Shown: positions 21,529-30,614, numbered from the stretch's first letter. The stretch is DNA of 64,000 nt from an uncultured Alphaproteobacteria bacterium (GCA_903889655.1 CAISYL010000245.1:1-64000), one strand, 5' to 3'. A program made the numbers and translations. Notes: generated by a model from the letters alone, not told the origin.

Positions 21529-21677
21529 ATTACATGATCGCCGGAATGACCCGGCTCCATGTATTTTTGATCGGCCTCATTCCGCCGATCATTACATGAT
21601 CGCCGGAATGACCCGGCTCCATGTATTTTTGATCGGCCTCATTCCGCCGATCATTACATGATCGCCGGAATGACCCG
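21529..21677. repeat. 62-bp tandem repeat, about 2.4 copies
   Basis: Units 21529-21590 and 21591-21652 identical by eye; third partial unit attacatgatcgccggaatgacccg at 21653-21677 lies inside the end of the downstream CDS. Confidence 0.95.
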
Positions 21678-22646
21678 ATCGGGGGGGCGATGTCCGTCCA
21701 TGAAGGTCTTGATGTTGACGATGACCTTGCCGCCCATTTCGATGCGGCCCTCGATCGTCGCCGAACTCATATGCGGCAGCAGGACCACGCTGTCGAGGCC
21801 GAGGAGCCGTGGATTGACCGTCGGCTCGTTCTCGAAGACGTCGAGGCCGGCACCCGCGATCTCGCCCGCTTCGAGGGCACGGGCAAGCGCGTTCTCGTCG
21901 ATCACCTCGCCGCGCGCCGTATTGACGATATAGGCATCGGGCCGCACCAGCTTCAGCCGGCGCGCATTCAGCAGGTGAAACGTCGCCGGGGTATGCGGAC
22001 AATTGACCGAGACGATGTCGACCTTGGGAAGCATCTGGTCGAGGCTCTCCCAATAGGTCGCCTCAAGCTCCTTCTCGATCACGGCATTGGCGGGCTTGCG
22101 ATTGTGGTAGTGAATTTCGAGACCGAAGGCGCGGGCGCGGCGCGCCACCGCCTGACCGATGCGACCCATGCCGATGATGCCGAGACGTTTGCCGAAAATG
22201 CGGCGGCCGAGCATCCAGGTCGGCGACCAGCCCGGCCATTTGCCCTCGTGATCGCGCAGGTAGCGGGCGCCGTCGGAAAGGCGGCGCGGCACGGCGAGGA
22301 TCAACGCCATGGTCATGTCGGCCGTATCCTCGGTCAGCACGCCGGGCGTGTTCGTCACCGTAATGCCGCGGCGGCGCGCCGTCTCGACATCGACATTGTC
22401 GACGCCGGTGCCGAACTGGGCGATCAGGCGAAGCTGGGGACCGACCTGCGACAGGACTTTCGCATCGATGCGGTCGGTCACCGTGGGCACCAGTACGTCG
22501 GCTTCCTTGACCGCAGCAACAAGTTCCGCCGTCGTCATCGGATGGTCGTCGGCGTTGAGGCGGACATCGAAGAGCTCGTTCATGCGCGCCTCGATGACTT
22601 CGGGGAGCTTCCGGGTGACGATGACGAGCGGCTTCTTCTGGGTCAT
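21654..22646 (-). CDS. D-isomer-specific 2-hydroxyacid dehydrogenase (glyoxylate/hydroxypyruvate reductase-like)
   Basis: LGIIGMGRIGQAVARRARAFGLEIHYHNR, NCPHTPATFHLLNARRLKLV, NTARGEVIDENALARALEAGEIAGAGLDVFENEP. Confidence 0.93.
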   Translation of the reverse strand: MTQKKPLVIVTRKLPEVIEARMNELFDVRLNADDHPMTTAELVAAVKEADVLVPTVTDRIDAKVLSQVGPQLRLIAQFGTGVDNVDVETARRRGITVTNTPGVLTEDTADMTMALILAVPRRLSDGARYLRDHEGKWPGWSPTWMLGRRIFGKRLGIIGMGRIGQAVARRARAFGLEIHYHNRKPANAVIEKELEATYWESLDQMLPKVDIVSVNCPHTPATFHLLNARRLKLVRPDAYIVNTARGEVIDENALARALEAGEIAGAGLDVFENEPTVNPRLLGLDSVVLLPHMSSATIEGRIEMGGKVIVNIKTFMDGHRPPDRVIPAIM

Positions 22647-22851
22647 GCTCGGAACAGCCTCATCGCAAGGAACTTCTACGCAAGGCGCGGCCGGTGGCGG
22701 GCGCTGCCAGCTCCTTGTCTAGCAGAGGGCAAGGGGGCCGACCAAGCCTGTTCTCAGGCCCCGCGCGGCCGCTGCCTCACGGCTTGACCCACTTGCCGCA
22801 GCCTTGTCATAAAGGAGCGGGGTCACGCCAGAGAAAGTCGCCATCATCGCC

Positions 22852-23478
22852 ATGTCCCGGCCGCCTTGCCGTAACGAAGCCGGCGCCATTCTCAGGCGGA
22901 TCGGAAGCGCGGGCGTCTGGCTGCTGCTGATGTCCGGCGCAGCCCACGCCCAGACCAAGGCCGCGAAAGCCGAACCGGCCCCGGCGACCCAGCTTCTCCC
23001 GCCCGGCGGCGACGCCAGCGCACAGCCCAAACAACTGCCGGGGCCGGCGACCGGTTTGCCGGTGCCGCGCTTCGTCAGCCTGAAATCGGGCCGCATCAAT
23101 GTCAGGCGCGGGCCCGGCGACGATTATCCGATCGAATGGGTCTTCGAGAAGAAGGGATTACCGGTCGAGATCACGGCCGAATCTGACCGCTGGCGCCGCA
23201 TCCGCGACCGCGAGGGCGATATCGGCTGGGTCTGGCATTCGATGCTCGACGGACGGCGGACGGCTCTCATCGAGAACAAGGCCACCGGCGGTCAGCCTGT
23301 GCCGCTTCATGCCGAGCCCAACGCCTCGTCCGCCATCGTCGCCTATGCGGAACCCGGCGTGATCGCGCAACTCGCCGCCTGCAAACCCGGATGGTGCGAA
23401 CTCAAGGCCAGCGGCTATGAAGGCTGGATCGAGCGGCCTTCGATCTGGGGCATCTATGCGAACGAGAATTTCGAGTAG
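22852..23478 (+). CDS. Exported SH3-like domain protein
   Basis: Signal-like N-terminus, SGRINVRRGPGDDYPIEWVFEKKGLPVEI...DIGWVWHSMLDGRR. Confidence 0.8.
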   Translation: MSRPPCRNEAGAILRRIGSAGVWLLLMSGAAHAQTKAAKAEPAPATQLLPPGGDASAQPKQLPGPATGLPVPRFVSLKSGRINVRRGPGDDYPIEWVFEKKGLPVEITAESDRWRRIRDREGDIGWVWHSMLDGRRTALIENKATGGQPVPLHAEPNASSAIVAYAEPGVIAQLAACKPGWCELKASGYEGWIERPSIWGIYANENFE

Positions 23479-23481
23479 GCG

Positions 23482-24075
23482 CTAGTCGAAATCCGCCGAA
23501 AGCGCGGCGCGCGTCTCGGGCGAGAGCAGCGCCATGTGGCCGTAATTCGGATGCGCGATGGCGATCAGGACCTGCGTCGCCGGATCGCGGAATTTCTCGA
23601 CTTCCTGCAGCTTGAAGGGAAAGTGCAGGAAGTGGACCGACGACGTCTTGCCGTCCGCCTTGGTGCGTTCGATGTCGCCTTCGGGTACCGCCGTCACGCG
23701 CAATCCGCCGACATCGATGTAGATGTGATCCTCGACACCGGTCAACCGGCGCAATTCCTTGTCGCGGCGGACTTCGTCGTCAATCTCGAACATCAGCGTC
23801 GCCACGAGTTCATCGCCTTTCGGGATCAACGGATTGTAAGCCGCGAGTTCGTCGGCGATCTGCTCCTCACCGCCCTTTTCGATGTAGAGCATTTCATGGA
23901 TCTGCTGAAACATCGTTTCGTAATTCTCGAAATAGAAAGTCGCGTAGGGCCCGACCGAAACGCGGCGTCCCTTCTTTACCGCCGTGATCGCGGCGCGGCG
24001 GTCCTTGCGCTCCTTCGCATAGACGTCGTAAGGCAGGATGTCGCTGCGTTCGATGATGTGCTTTGCTGCAGGCAT
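23482..24075 (-). CDS. DUF3501 family protein
   Basis: DILPYDVYAKERKDRRAAITAVKKGRRVSVGPYATFYFENYETMFQQIHEMLYIEKGG. Confidence 0.85.
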   Translation of the reverse strand: MPAAKHIIERSDILPYDVYAKERKDRRAAITAVKKGRRVSVGPYATFYFENYETMFQQIHEMLYIEKGGEEQIADELAAYNPLIPKGDELVATLMFEIDDEVRRDKELRRLTGVEDHIYIDVGGLRVTAVPEGDIERTKADGKTSSVHFLHFPFKLQEVEKFRDPATQVLIAIAHPNYGHMALLSPETRAALSADFD

Positions 24076-24097
24076 CGGCGTCACTCCACTTTTCTCG

Positions 24098-25474
24098 TTA
24101 TTCGATGAGACCCCAGGCGCGGGCCATGATCTCGATCGGATGCTGCACCCTGGGCGTCTGCGGCTCGCCCAGCGTCTCGATTTCATGCAGCAGATGCTTG
24201 CCGGCGAGCGGGCAGTCGGACGTCACGTATTTATTGCCGGTCTTCGCGACATTGCGCGCGGCGGGCTTTCCGACCTTCATCGCGACGTCGAAGGTTTCCT
24301 TCATCACGCCGAATGTTCCTCCGTGGCCGGAGCAGCGTTCGACCACGTCGACCTTTATGCCGGGGATAAGCTTCATCATCTCGGCGGATTTCGGCCCCAT
24401 GTTCTGGGCGCGCGCATGACAGGCGAGATGCGCGGTGACACCGCCCTCGACAGGCGTCATGCCGGGCGCGAGACCCTCTTTCTTCGCGATGTCGACGACA
24501 TATTCGTCGATGTCGTAGGTCGCGCGGGAAAGCTTCTCGACATGCGGATTGTCGGGGAGGATCAACGGCCACTCGAACTTGAACATCAAGCCGCAGGACG
24601 CCGTCAGCGTGACGATGTCGTAGCCTTTGTCGATCAGCTCGCACATCTCGCGCGAGATTTTTTCCGCCTGCTCGGCGACCTTGGCGAGGTTACCCTGCTC
24701 GAGAAACGGCATGCCGCAGCAGCCGGGATAGGCGACGGTCGTCTCGACGCCATTATGCGCAAGCACGAGACGCGCGGCTTCGCCGGCACCCGGATTGTTG
24801 TAATTGACAAAACATGTCGCGAAGAGCGCGGCCTTGCGACCTTTGGCGGGGGCGTCCTTCGGCGCGGCGGCACCGGACCTGTCCTGCGCTTTGGCGCGCA
24901 TCGTAAAAGTCTTGCCGTAGAATTTCGGCAACTCGGCGCGGGCGTCGATGCCGGCAAGTTTTTCGAGCACGGGCCGCGTCAGCTTGTTGCCGCGTGCCGA
25001 ACCCCAGTTTGCGAGCGGCGCGACAGGCGCCGCCAGCGTACCATTGCGATCGGTCTGTGCGAGCTGGCCTTGCACGAAAGGATAGCTCCCGTCCTGATGC
25101 GCGGTCGCGGCGCGGTAGCGCAACATCAGGTGCGGAAAATCGAGATTGAATTCATGCGGCGGCACGTAGGGACACTTCGTCATGAAGCACATGTCGCACA
25201 GCGTGCAGGCCTCGATGACGGGCGCGAAGTCCGCCGACTTCACTTCGTCGAGTTCTTCGGTCGGCGAAGCATCGATGAGATCGAAGAGGCGCGGGAAACT
25301 GTCGCAGAGATTGAAGCAGCGGCGGCAGCCGTGGCAGATGTCGAAGACGCGGCGGAGTTCCGCATCGAGCTTGTCGAGATCGTAGAAGTCGGGATTTTGC
25401 CATTCTATCGGATGGCGCGTGGGCGCTTCGGTGCTGCCTTCTTTCATCCTGTCCCCTCCGGTATTCATTTTCAA
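24098..25474 (-). CDS. GlpC/HdrB-like Fe-S oxidoreductase with CCG domains
   Basis: Cys clusters CHGCRRCFNLCDSFP and CTLCDMCFMTKCP, then CCGMPFLEQGN and CSGHGGTFG. Confidence 0.9.
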   Translation of the reverse strand: MKMNTGGDRMKEGSTEAPTRHPIEWQNPDFYDLDKLDAELRRVFDICHGCRRCFNLCDSFPRLFDLIDASPTEELDEVKSADFAPVIEACTLCDMCFMTKCPYVPPHEFNLDFPHLMLRYRAATAHQDGSYPFVQGQLAQTDRNGTLAAPVAPLANWGSARGNKLTRPVLEKLAGIDARAELPKFYGKTFTMRAKAQDRSGAAAPKDAPAKGRKAALFATCFVNYNNPGAGEAARLVLAHNGVETTVAYPGCCGMPFLEQGNLAKVAEQAEKISREMCELIDKGYDIVTLTASCGLMFKFEWPLILPDNPHVEKLSRATYDIDEYVVDIAKKEGLAPGMTPVEGGVTAHLACHARAQNMGPKSAEMMKLIPGIKVDVVERCSGHGGTFGVMKETFDVAMKVGKPAARNVAKTGNKYVTSDCPLAGKHLLHEIETLGEPQTPRVQHPIEIMARAWGLIE

Positions 25475-25536
25475 AGGTCGCGAAAGGGGAGCCGGGCAAC
25501 CGCCCGCCTCCCCTCGCAGTGTCGTTCTTCGAGCGA

Positions 25537-25953
25537 CTAGACCAGGCTGTCGAGCGCCTTCTGGAAACGGCCGGCATGGCTCTTTTCAGCCTTGGCCAGC
25601 GTCTCGAACCAGTCGGCGATTTCGTCGAAGCCTTCTTCGCGCGCGGTGCGCGCCATGCCCGGATACATATCGGTGTATTCGTGCGTTTCGCCGGCGATCG
25701 CGGCCTTGAGGTTCAGATCCGTGGGTCCGATGGGCTCGCCCGTTGCCGGGTCGCCGACCGATTCCATGAATTCGAGGTGGCCATGCGCATGGCCCGTTTC
25801 GCCTTCCGCCGTCGAGCGGAAAACGGCGGCCACGTCGTTGAAGCCTTCGACGTCGGCCTTCTGCGCGAAATAGAGATAGCGGCGGTTTGCCTGGCTCTCG
25901 CCGGCGAAAGCTGCCTTCAGATTGTCGAGGGTTTTGGATTTTGCGAGCGACAT
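25537..25953 (-). CDS. Rubrerythrin-family protein
   Basis: [26 protein letters not shown]...[13 protein letters not shown]...[42 protein letters not shown]. Confidence 0.92.
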   Translation of the reverse strand: MSLAKSKTLDNLKAAFAGESQANRRYLYFAQKADVEGFNDVAAVFRSTAEGETGHAHGHLEFMESVGDPATGEPIGPTDLNLKAAIAGETHEYTDMYPGMARTAREEGFDEIADWFETLAKAEKSHAGRFQKALDSLV

Positions 25954-26119
25954 GAGTTCCTCACCTTTCCTCGCCTTGCCGATCCGCCTGAGCGACGGTC
26001 GGCGCGGCCTGCCTGTTGGAGTTCTGGCCGGGGATAAGGCGCGAGCCATTCTTCCGGCCACCGCCCGGGACGGCGGTTAACCGAAACCATACTGCCGTCG
26101 ACCGGAGACGGTCAACAAC

Positions 26120-26152
26120 TTAGAACGATTCTAAAATTGAGAAGGGTTCTCA
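26120..26152. promoter_or_regulatory. Tandem candidate iron control elements (Irr-box-like)
   Basis: TTAGAA-CGA-TTCTAA (26120-26134) and TGAGAA-GGG-TTCTCA (26138-26152), both perfect 6-3-6 palindromes, 18 bp centre to centre, upstream of the rubrerythrin gene. Confidence 0.6.
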
Positions 26153-26593
26153 GCTCGCCTGACGGGGGGCGCCGTGGAGGCGGACGATCACGTCGACGCG
26201 GGCGACGTCCGTGCCTTCCGGCGCCTGGGGCAAGCCGGTAACGGCGATCTTGTCGCCGTCGATATCCATCAGCGAGCCCGAATTCTCGAGGAAGAAATGG
26301 TGATGGTCGCTGACATTGGTATCGAAATAGGTGCGCGCGCTGTCGACCACGACCTCACGCAGCAATTGCGCCTCGGTGAACTGGTGCAGCGTGTTGTAGA
26401 CGGTGGCAAGCGAAACGCTGACGCCGGCCGCCTGGGCTTCCTCATGGAGAGCTTCGGCCGTGACATGACGGTCGCCACCATCGAAGAGGAGGCGGCCCAG
26501 CGCGAGGCGCTGGCGGGTCGGACGCAGACCGGCTTCCCGCAAGCGGGTGAGTGTCTGGCTATAGGGCCGATCCTGGGTCACGGAGCTCATCAT
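26150..26593 (-). CDS. irr: Fur-family regulator, Irr-like
   Basis: LREAGLRPTRQRLALGRLLFDGGDRHVTAEALHEEA...SLATVYNTLHQFTEAQLLREV...SDHHHFFLENSG. Confidence 0.82.
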   Translation of the reverse strand: MMSSVTQDRPYSQTLTRLREAGLRPTRQRLALGRLLFDGGDRHVTAEALHEEAQAAGVSVSLATVYNTLHQFTEAQLLREVVVDSARTYFDTNVSDHHHFFLENSGSLMDIDGDKIAVTGLPQAPEGTDVARVDVIVRLHGAPRQAS

Positions 26594-26838
26594 CCTTTCG
26601 CCCGCCCTGCTTCGGACCGGCGGTAGTTTTTAATCATTACAATGTCCAAGATGTAATTACCGTCATGCTTTTGTCAAGGCTCGCTTTTTCGGCCGACCAG
26701 CGCATGGGTTCCCGTGGAGGCGCCTATATGTTAGGAAGCGCGTCGAGGAAACCGGGGTGGGGCGAGAACCTCACCCTTCAAGCCAAGGATAGCCCTCCGC
26801 TTACAGCGGCAAGACGGGCATAGCCGAGCGGACGGGGA

Positions 26839-27357
26839 ATGGCGGACCAAAAGTCGAGCTATAGTTACGAAGAGCTTCTCGAATGCAGTCATGGCCGCAT
26901 GTTCGGCCCCGGCAACGCCCAGCTCCCCCTGCCGCCGATGCTGATGATCTCGCGGATCACGCATATTTCGGACAAGGGCGGCGATCACGACAAGGGGCTG
27001 ATCAAGGCCGAATTCGACATCACGCCGGACCTCTGGTTCTTTCCCTGCCATTTCGAAGGCGACCCGATCATGCCGGGCTGTCTCGGCCTTGACGGCGCGT
27101 GGCAGTTGCTCGGCTTCTTCCTCGGCTGGATCGACGGCAAGGGCAAGGGCCGCGCGCTCGGTGTGGGCGAAGTGAAATTTTCCGCCATGGTCACGCCAGC
27201 CGTGAAGAAGATCGAATACAATATTCACTTGAAGCGCGTCATCAATCGCCGCCTGGTTCTTGGCGTTGCCGATTGCACCATCCTGGCGGATGGCGAGGTC
27301 GCCTATACAATCACCGACATGAAAGTCGGCCTGCAGACGGAAGAACAGCCGGCCTGA
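26839..27357 (+). CDS. fabA: 3-hydroxydecanoyl-ACP dehydratase/isomerase
   Basis: [16 protein letters not shown]...[32 protein letters not shown]. Confidence 0.96.
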   Translation: MADQKSSYSYEELLECSHGRMFGPGNAQLPLPPMLMISRITHISDKGGDHDKGLIKAEFDITPDLWFFPCHFEGDPIMPGCLGLDGAWQLLGFFLGWIDGKGKGRALGVGEVKFSAMVTPAVKKIEYNIHLKRVINRRLVLGVADCTILADGEVAYTITDMKVGLQTEEQPA

Positions 27358-27399
27358 TAGGGCGCGGCGGGTTTGATCCACGCGAAAAGAGAGGCTGCC

Positions 27400-28623
27400 A
27401 TGAGGCGAGTGGTCGTGACCGGCATGGGGATCGTTTCCTCGATCGGAAACAACACGCAGGAGGTTCTCGCGAGCCTGCGCGAAGGCCGATCGGGCATCGT
27501 CAAATCCGAGACCTATGCGGAAATGGGTTTTCGCAGCCAGGTTCACGGCAGCCTGAAGATCGATGTCGACACAGTCGTCGACCGGCGGGCGCGCCGCTTC
27601 ATGGGCGACGGCGCGGCCTATGCCTCGATCGCGATGGAACAGGCGATCCGCGACGCAGGCCTTGAGCCGAGCGACGTCAGCAACGAGCGCACGGGCCTCA
27701 TTGTCGGCTCGGGCGGTCCCTCGACCAAGGCGATCGTCGCGGCCGCCGACATAACGCGCGATCCGGCCAAGGGCCCGAAGAAAGTCGGCCCCTTCGCGGT
27801 GCCGAAAGCGATGTCCTCGACCTGCTCGGCCAATCTCTCGACCTGGTACAAGACCAAGGGCGTCAATTATTCGATCAGCTCGGCCTGCTCGACCTCGGCG
27901 AACTGCATCGGCAACGCGGCCGAGATGATCCAGTGGGGCAAGCAGGACGTGATGTTCGCCGGCGGCGGCGAGGAGCTCGACTGGACGCTGTCCGTCCTTT
28001 TCGACGCGATGGGCGCCATGTCCTCCAAGTACAACGACACGCCCGACAAGGCCTCGCGCGCCTATGACAAGAACCGCGACGGCTTCGTCATCTCGGGCGG
28101 CGGAGGCATGCTGGTGCTCGAGGAACTGGAACACGCGAAAGCGCGCGGCGCGAAGATCTATGCCGAACTCGTCGGCTATGGCGCGACGGCCGACGGCGCC
28201 GACATGGTGGCGCCGTCCGGCGAAGGCGCGGTGCGCTGCATGAAGATGGCGATCAAGGATCTGAAGGCGCCGGTCGATTATATCAATCCCCATGCGACCT
28301 CGACGCCGGTCGGCGACATTCCCGAGATCAAGGCGATCCTCGAGGTCTTCGGCGACAAGACGCCGCCGATCAGCGCGACGAAATCGCTGACGGGCCATGC
28401 GCAGGGCGCGGCGGGCGTTCACGAGGCGATCTACACGCTCCTGATGATGCAGAACGGCTTCATTGCGGCGAGCGCCAATATCGACGAGATCGATCCGGAG
28501 GTTGCGGCAGCGAACATCGTGCGCGAACGCATCGACGGGGCGAACATCAATCTGGCGATTTCGAACAGCTTCGGTTTCGGCGGCACCAACGCGACGCTCG
28601 CCTTCCAGCGCTACCACAATTGA
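27400..28623 (+). CDS. fabB: Beta-ketoacyl-ACP synthase I
   Basis: [64 protein letters not shown]. Confidence 0.95.
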   Translation: MRRVVVTGMGIVSSIGNNTQEVLASLREGRSGIVKSETYAEMGFRSQVHGSLKIDVDTVVDRRARRFMGDGAAYASIAMEQAIRDAGLEPSDVSNERTGLIVGSGGPSTKAIVAAADITRDPAKGPKKVGPFAVPKAMSSTCSANLSTWYKTKGVNYSISSACSTSANCIGNAAEMIQWGKQDVMFAGGGEELDWTLSVLFDAMGAMSSKYNDTPDKASRAYDKNRDGFVISGGGGMLVLEELEHAKARGAKIYAELVGYGATADGADMVAPSGEGAVRCMKMAIKDLKAPVDYINPHATSTPVGDIPEIKAILEVFGDKTPPISATKSLTGHAQGAAGVHEAIYTLLMMQNGFIAASANIDEIDPEVAAANIVRERIDGANINLAISNSFGFGGTNATLAFQRYHN

Positions 28624-28688
28624 CGTAACGGGGCTGACATACAAAGTCGGCAAAAAAACAACCGGGCAACCAGACGGGTCGAAAACGA

Positions 28689-29555
28689 ATGCACGGGTCG
28701 GATCACAAGGCGGGCGGCAAGGGACTGGTTCTGAGCGGACCCTTGATGAAAGGGCGACGCGGCCTGGTGATGGGCGTTGCGAACGACCATTCAATTGCCT
28801 GGGGCATCGCGCAAGCGCTGTCGCTGCACGGCGCGGAAATGGCGTTCACCTATCAGGGCGAAGCTTTCGGACGGCGCGTGAAGCCGCTGGCGGAGTCTGT
28901 CGGCTCGAAAATTCTTCTGCCTTGCGACGTCACCGACAGCCAAAGCCTCGATACCGCCTTCCGCACGTTGAAGGAGGAATGGGGCACGCTCGATTTCGTC
29001 GTTCATGCGATCGCCTATTCCGACAAAAACGAGCTCAAGGGCCGCTATGCCGACACGACGCGGGAGAATTTCCTGCGCTCGATGGATATTTCCTGCTTCT
29101 CCTTCACCGACGTCGCGCGCCGCGCCGCCGAACTGATGCCCGATGGCGGCTCGATGGTGACGCTGACCTATGAAGGCGCGCAGCGCGTGATGCCGAACTA
29201 CAACGTGATGGGTGTCGCCAAGGCGGCGCTCGAAGCGAGCGTACGCTATCTCGCCGCCGATTTCGGCCGCGACGGCATTCGCGTCAACGCGATCTCGGCG
29301 GGACCGATGCGGACGCTGGCGGGATCCGCCATCGGCGATGCGCGTTTCGTGCACAAGTGGAACAAGACGCATTCGGCGCTGAAAGAAACGATCGAACTCG
29401 AGCATGTCGGCGGCGCCGGTCTTTACCTGCTCTCCGATCTCTCGGCCCGCGTGACCGGTGAAATCCATTATGTCGACTCGGGTTACAATATCATCGGCCT
29501 GCCGCGCGCCGAGGAGATGAAGCAGAGCGATCTCGAAACCGGCAACGGCGGCTAA
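28689..29555 (+). CDS. fabI: Enoyl-ACP reductase (NADH)
   Basis: GRRGLVMGVANDHSIAWGIAQAL, YNVMGVAKAALEASVRYLA, ISAGPMRTLAGSAI. Confidence 0.94.
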   Translation: MHGSDHKAGGKGLVLSGPLMKGRRGLVMGVANDHSIAWGIAQALSLHGAEMAFTYQGEAFGRRVKPLAESVGSKILLPCDVTDSQSLDTAFRTLKEEWGTLDFVVHAIAYSDKNELKGRYADTTRENFLRSMDISCFSFTDVARRAAELMPDGGSMVTLTYEGAQRVMPNYNVMGVAKAALEASVRYLAADFGRDGIRVNAISAGPMRTLAGSAIGDARFVHKWNKTHSALKETIELEHVGGAGLYLLSDLSARVTGEIHYVDSGYNIIGLPRAEEMKQSDLETGNGG

Positions 29556-29570
29556 CCTCCGGAGGCTCCT

Positions 29571-29930
29571 GTGCTCACCGGCATCGATCACGTCCAGATT
29601 GCCATCCCTGAAAAAGGCGAAGACGAAGCACGGCGTTTCTATCTCGATGTGCTCGGCTTCACGGAAGTGCCGAAGCCGGCGGTGCAGGCGGCACGTGGCG
29701 GTTGCTGGTTCGAGCTCGGCGCGCTGAAGCTCCATCTCGGTATCGACAAGGGCTTTCACCCCGCGACCAAGGCCCATGTGGCTTTTCTGACGAACGACCT
29801 TCAGGGGCTGGCAAAGCGTGCGCAGGCAGGCGGCTACAGGCTCGCGGAGGACGTCGCCGTCGAGGGTTATGACCGGCTTTTCGTCTTCGATCCCTTCGGC
29901 AATCGCATCGAACTAATGCAGCCGAAATGA
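29571..29930 (+). CDS. Glyoxalase/bleomycin resistance/dioxygenase-fold protein
   Basis: GIDHVQIAIPEKGEDEARRFYLDVLGFTEV...VAFLTNDL...FVFDPFGNRIELMQ; GTG start. Confidence 0.85.
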   Translation: MLTGIDHVQIAIPEKGEDEARRFYLDVLGFTEVPKPAVQAARGGCWFELGALKLHLGIDKGFHPATKAHVAFLTNDLQGLAKRAQAGGYRLAEDVAVEGYDRLFVFDPFGNRIELMQPK

Positions 29931-29959
29931 AAAAAGGCGCCGGGGTTAATCCGGCGCCT
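29931..29959. terminator. Bidirectional terminator between convergent genes
   Basis: AAAAAA-GGCGCCGG-GGTTAAT-CCGGCGCC-TTCTTC; strongest U-tract on the minus strand. Confidence 0.8.
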
Positions 29960-29986
29960 TCTTCAGTTCAAATCGTCCGCAACCGA

Positions 29987-30445
29987 TCAGTAGAAGAGAT
30001 TGAGCACGATCTGCGCGATCAGGCCGTTCTGCTGCGAGACGAGATAGACATTATTGTCGTTGCGCACCCAGACATAGCCGCGGGGCGGCTGCTTCAGGTG
30101 ATAGGCACGGTAGTCGACCACATAGGAGCGGTCGCGATAGGCCTTGGGAAGCTTCTGGCCACGCGACCAGCTCTTGTGCCCGTCATAGCCCTTCGGGGCA
30201 TGCCAGGCAGGACCCTGGACCGCGTCATATTTCTTTCCGCCATAGGAATATTGCGGCTTCGGACGATTCTGGTCCGGACGCTGGTTCTGGCCCTGATTCT
30301 GACCCTGGGGCCCATGATCGTCGGGTTTGTGGTTCTGCCCCATGGAGGGCTGGTTGCCATGCTGCTGGTTCTGACCATAGGGATCGGCCATGGCGGGCGC
30401 GGCGAGCATCGACAGCGCAATGGCGGCTGCGAAGATGTGTTTCAT
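29987..30445 (-). CDS. Exported RcnB-like protein with Q/N/P-rich linker
   Basis: Signal peptide MKHIFAAAIALSMLAAPAMA; C-terminal RGQKLPKAYRDRSYVVDYRAYHLKQPPRGYVWVRNDNNVYLV. Confidence 0.8.
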   Translation of the reverse strand: MKHIFAAAIALSMLAAPAMADPYGQNQQHGNQPSMGQNHKPDDHGPQGQNQGQNQRPDQNRPKPQYSYGGKKYDAVQGPAWHAPKGYDGHKSWSRGQKLPKAYRDRSYVVDYRAYHLKQPPRGYVWVRNDNNVYLVSQQNGLIAQIVLNLFY

Positions 30446-30570
30446 TTGCGGGATCCTTGCTGCCCGTGAAAGGGCTCTTGTGTTCGATGTCCGTAAGATG
30501 GAGCCCGCAAGCTGAACTCATACTGAACGACGGCAGCAGCGTTCCTTCATCCTTCACCACAAACGAAAAT

Positions 30571-30596
30571 GGCGCCGGAAAACCGGCGCCCTTGTT
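30571..30596. terminator. Terminator downstream of pnp
   Basis: GGCGCCGG-AAAA-CCGGCGCC; on minus strand followed by ATTTTCGTTT. Confidence 0.75.
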
Positions 30597-30614
30597 TTAA
30601 ATATTCGACCGATC

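Noticed and set aside
21529-21677. Possible CRISPR array
   Set aside because: Repeat units are 62 bp, directly adjacent with no spacers, and derived from a gene end
21592-22053. 153-aa ORF reading through the tandem repeat
   Set aside because: Mostly out of frame with the dehydrogenase gene; no evidence of translation
26731-28794. 687-aa minus-strand ORF opposite fabA/fabB
   Set aside because: Shadow ORF opposite two confidently assigned genes
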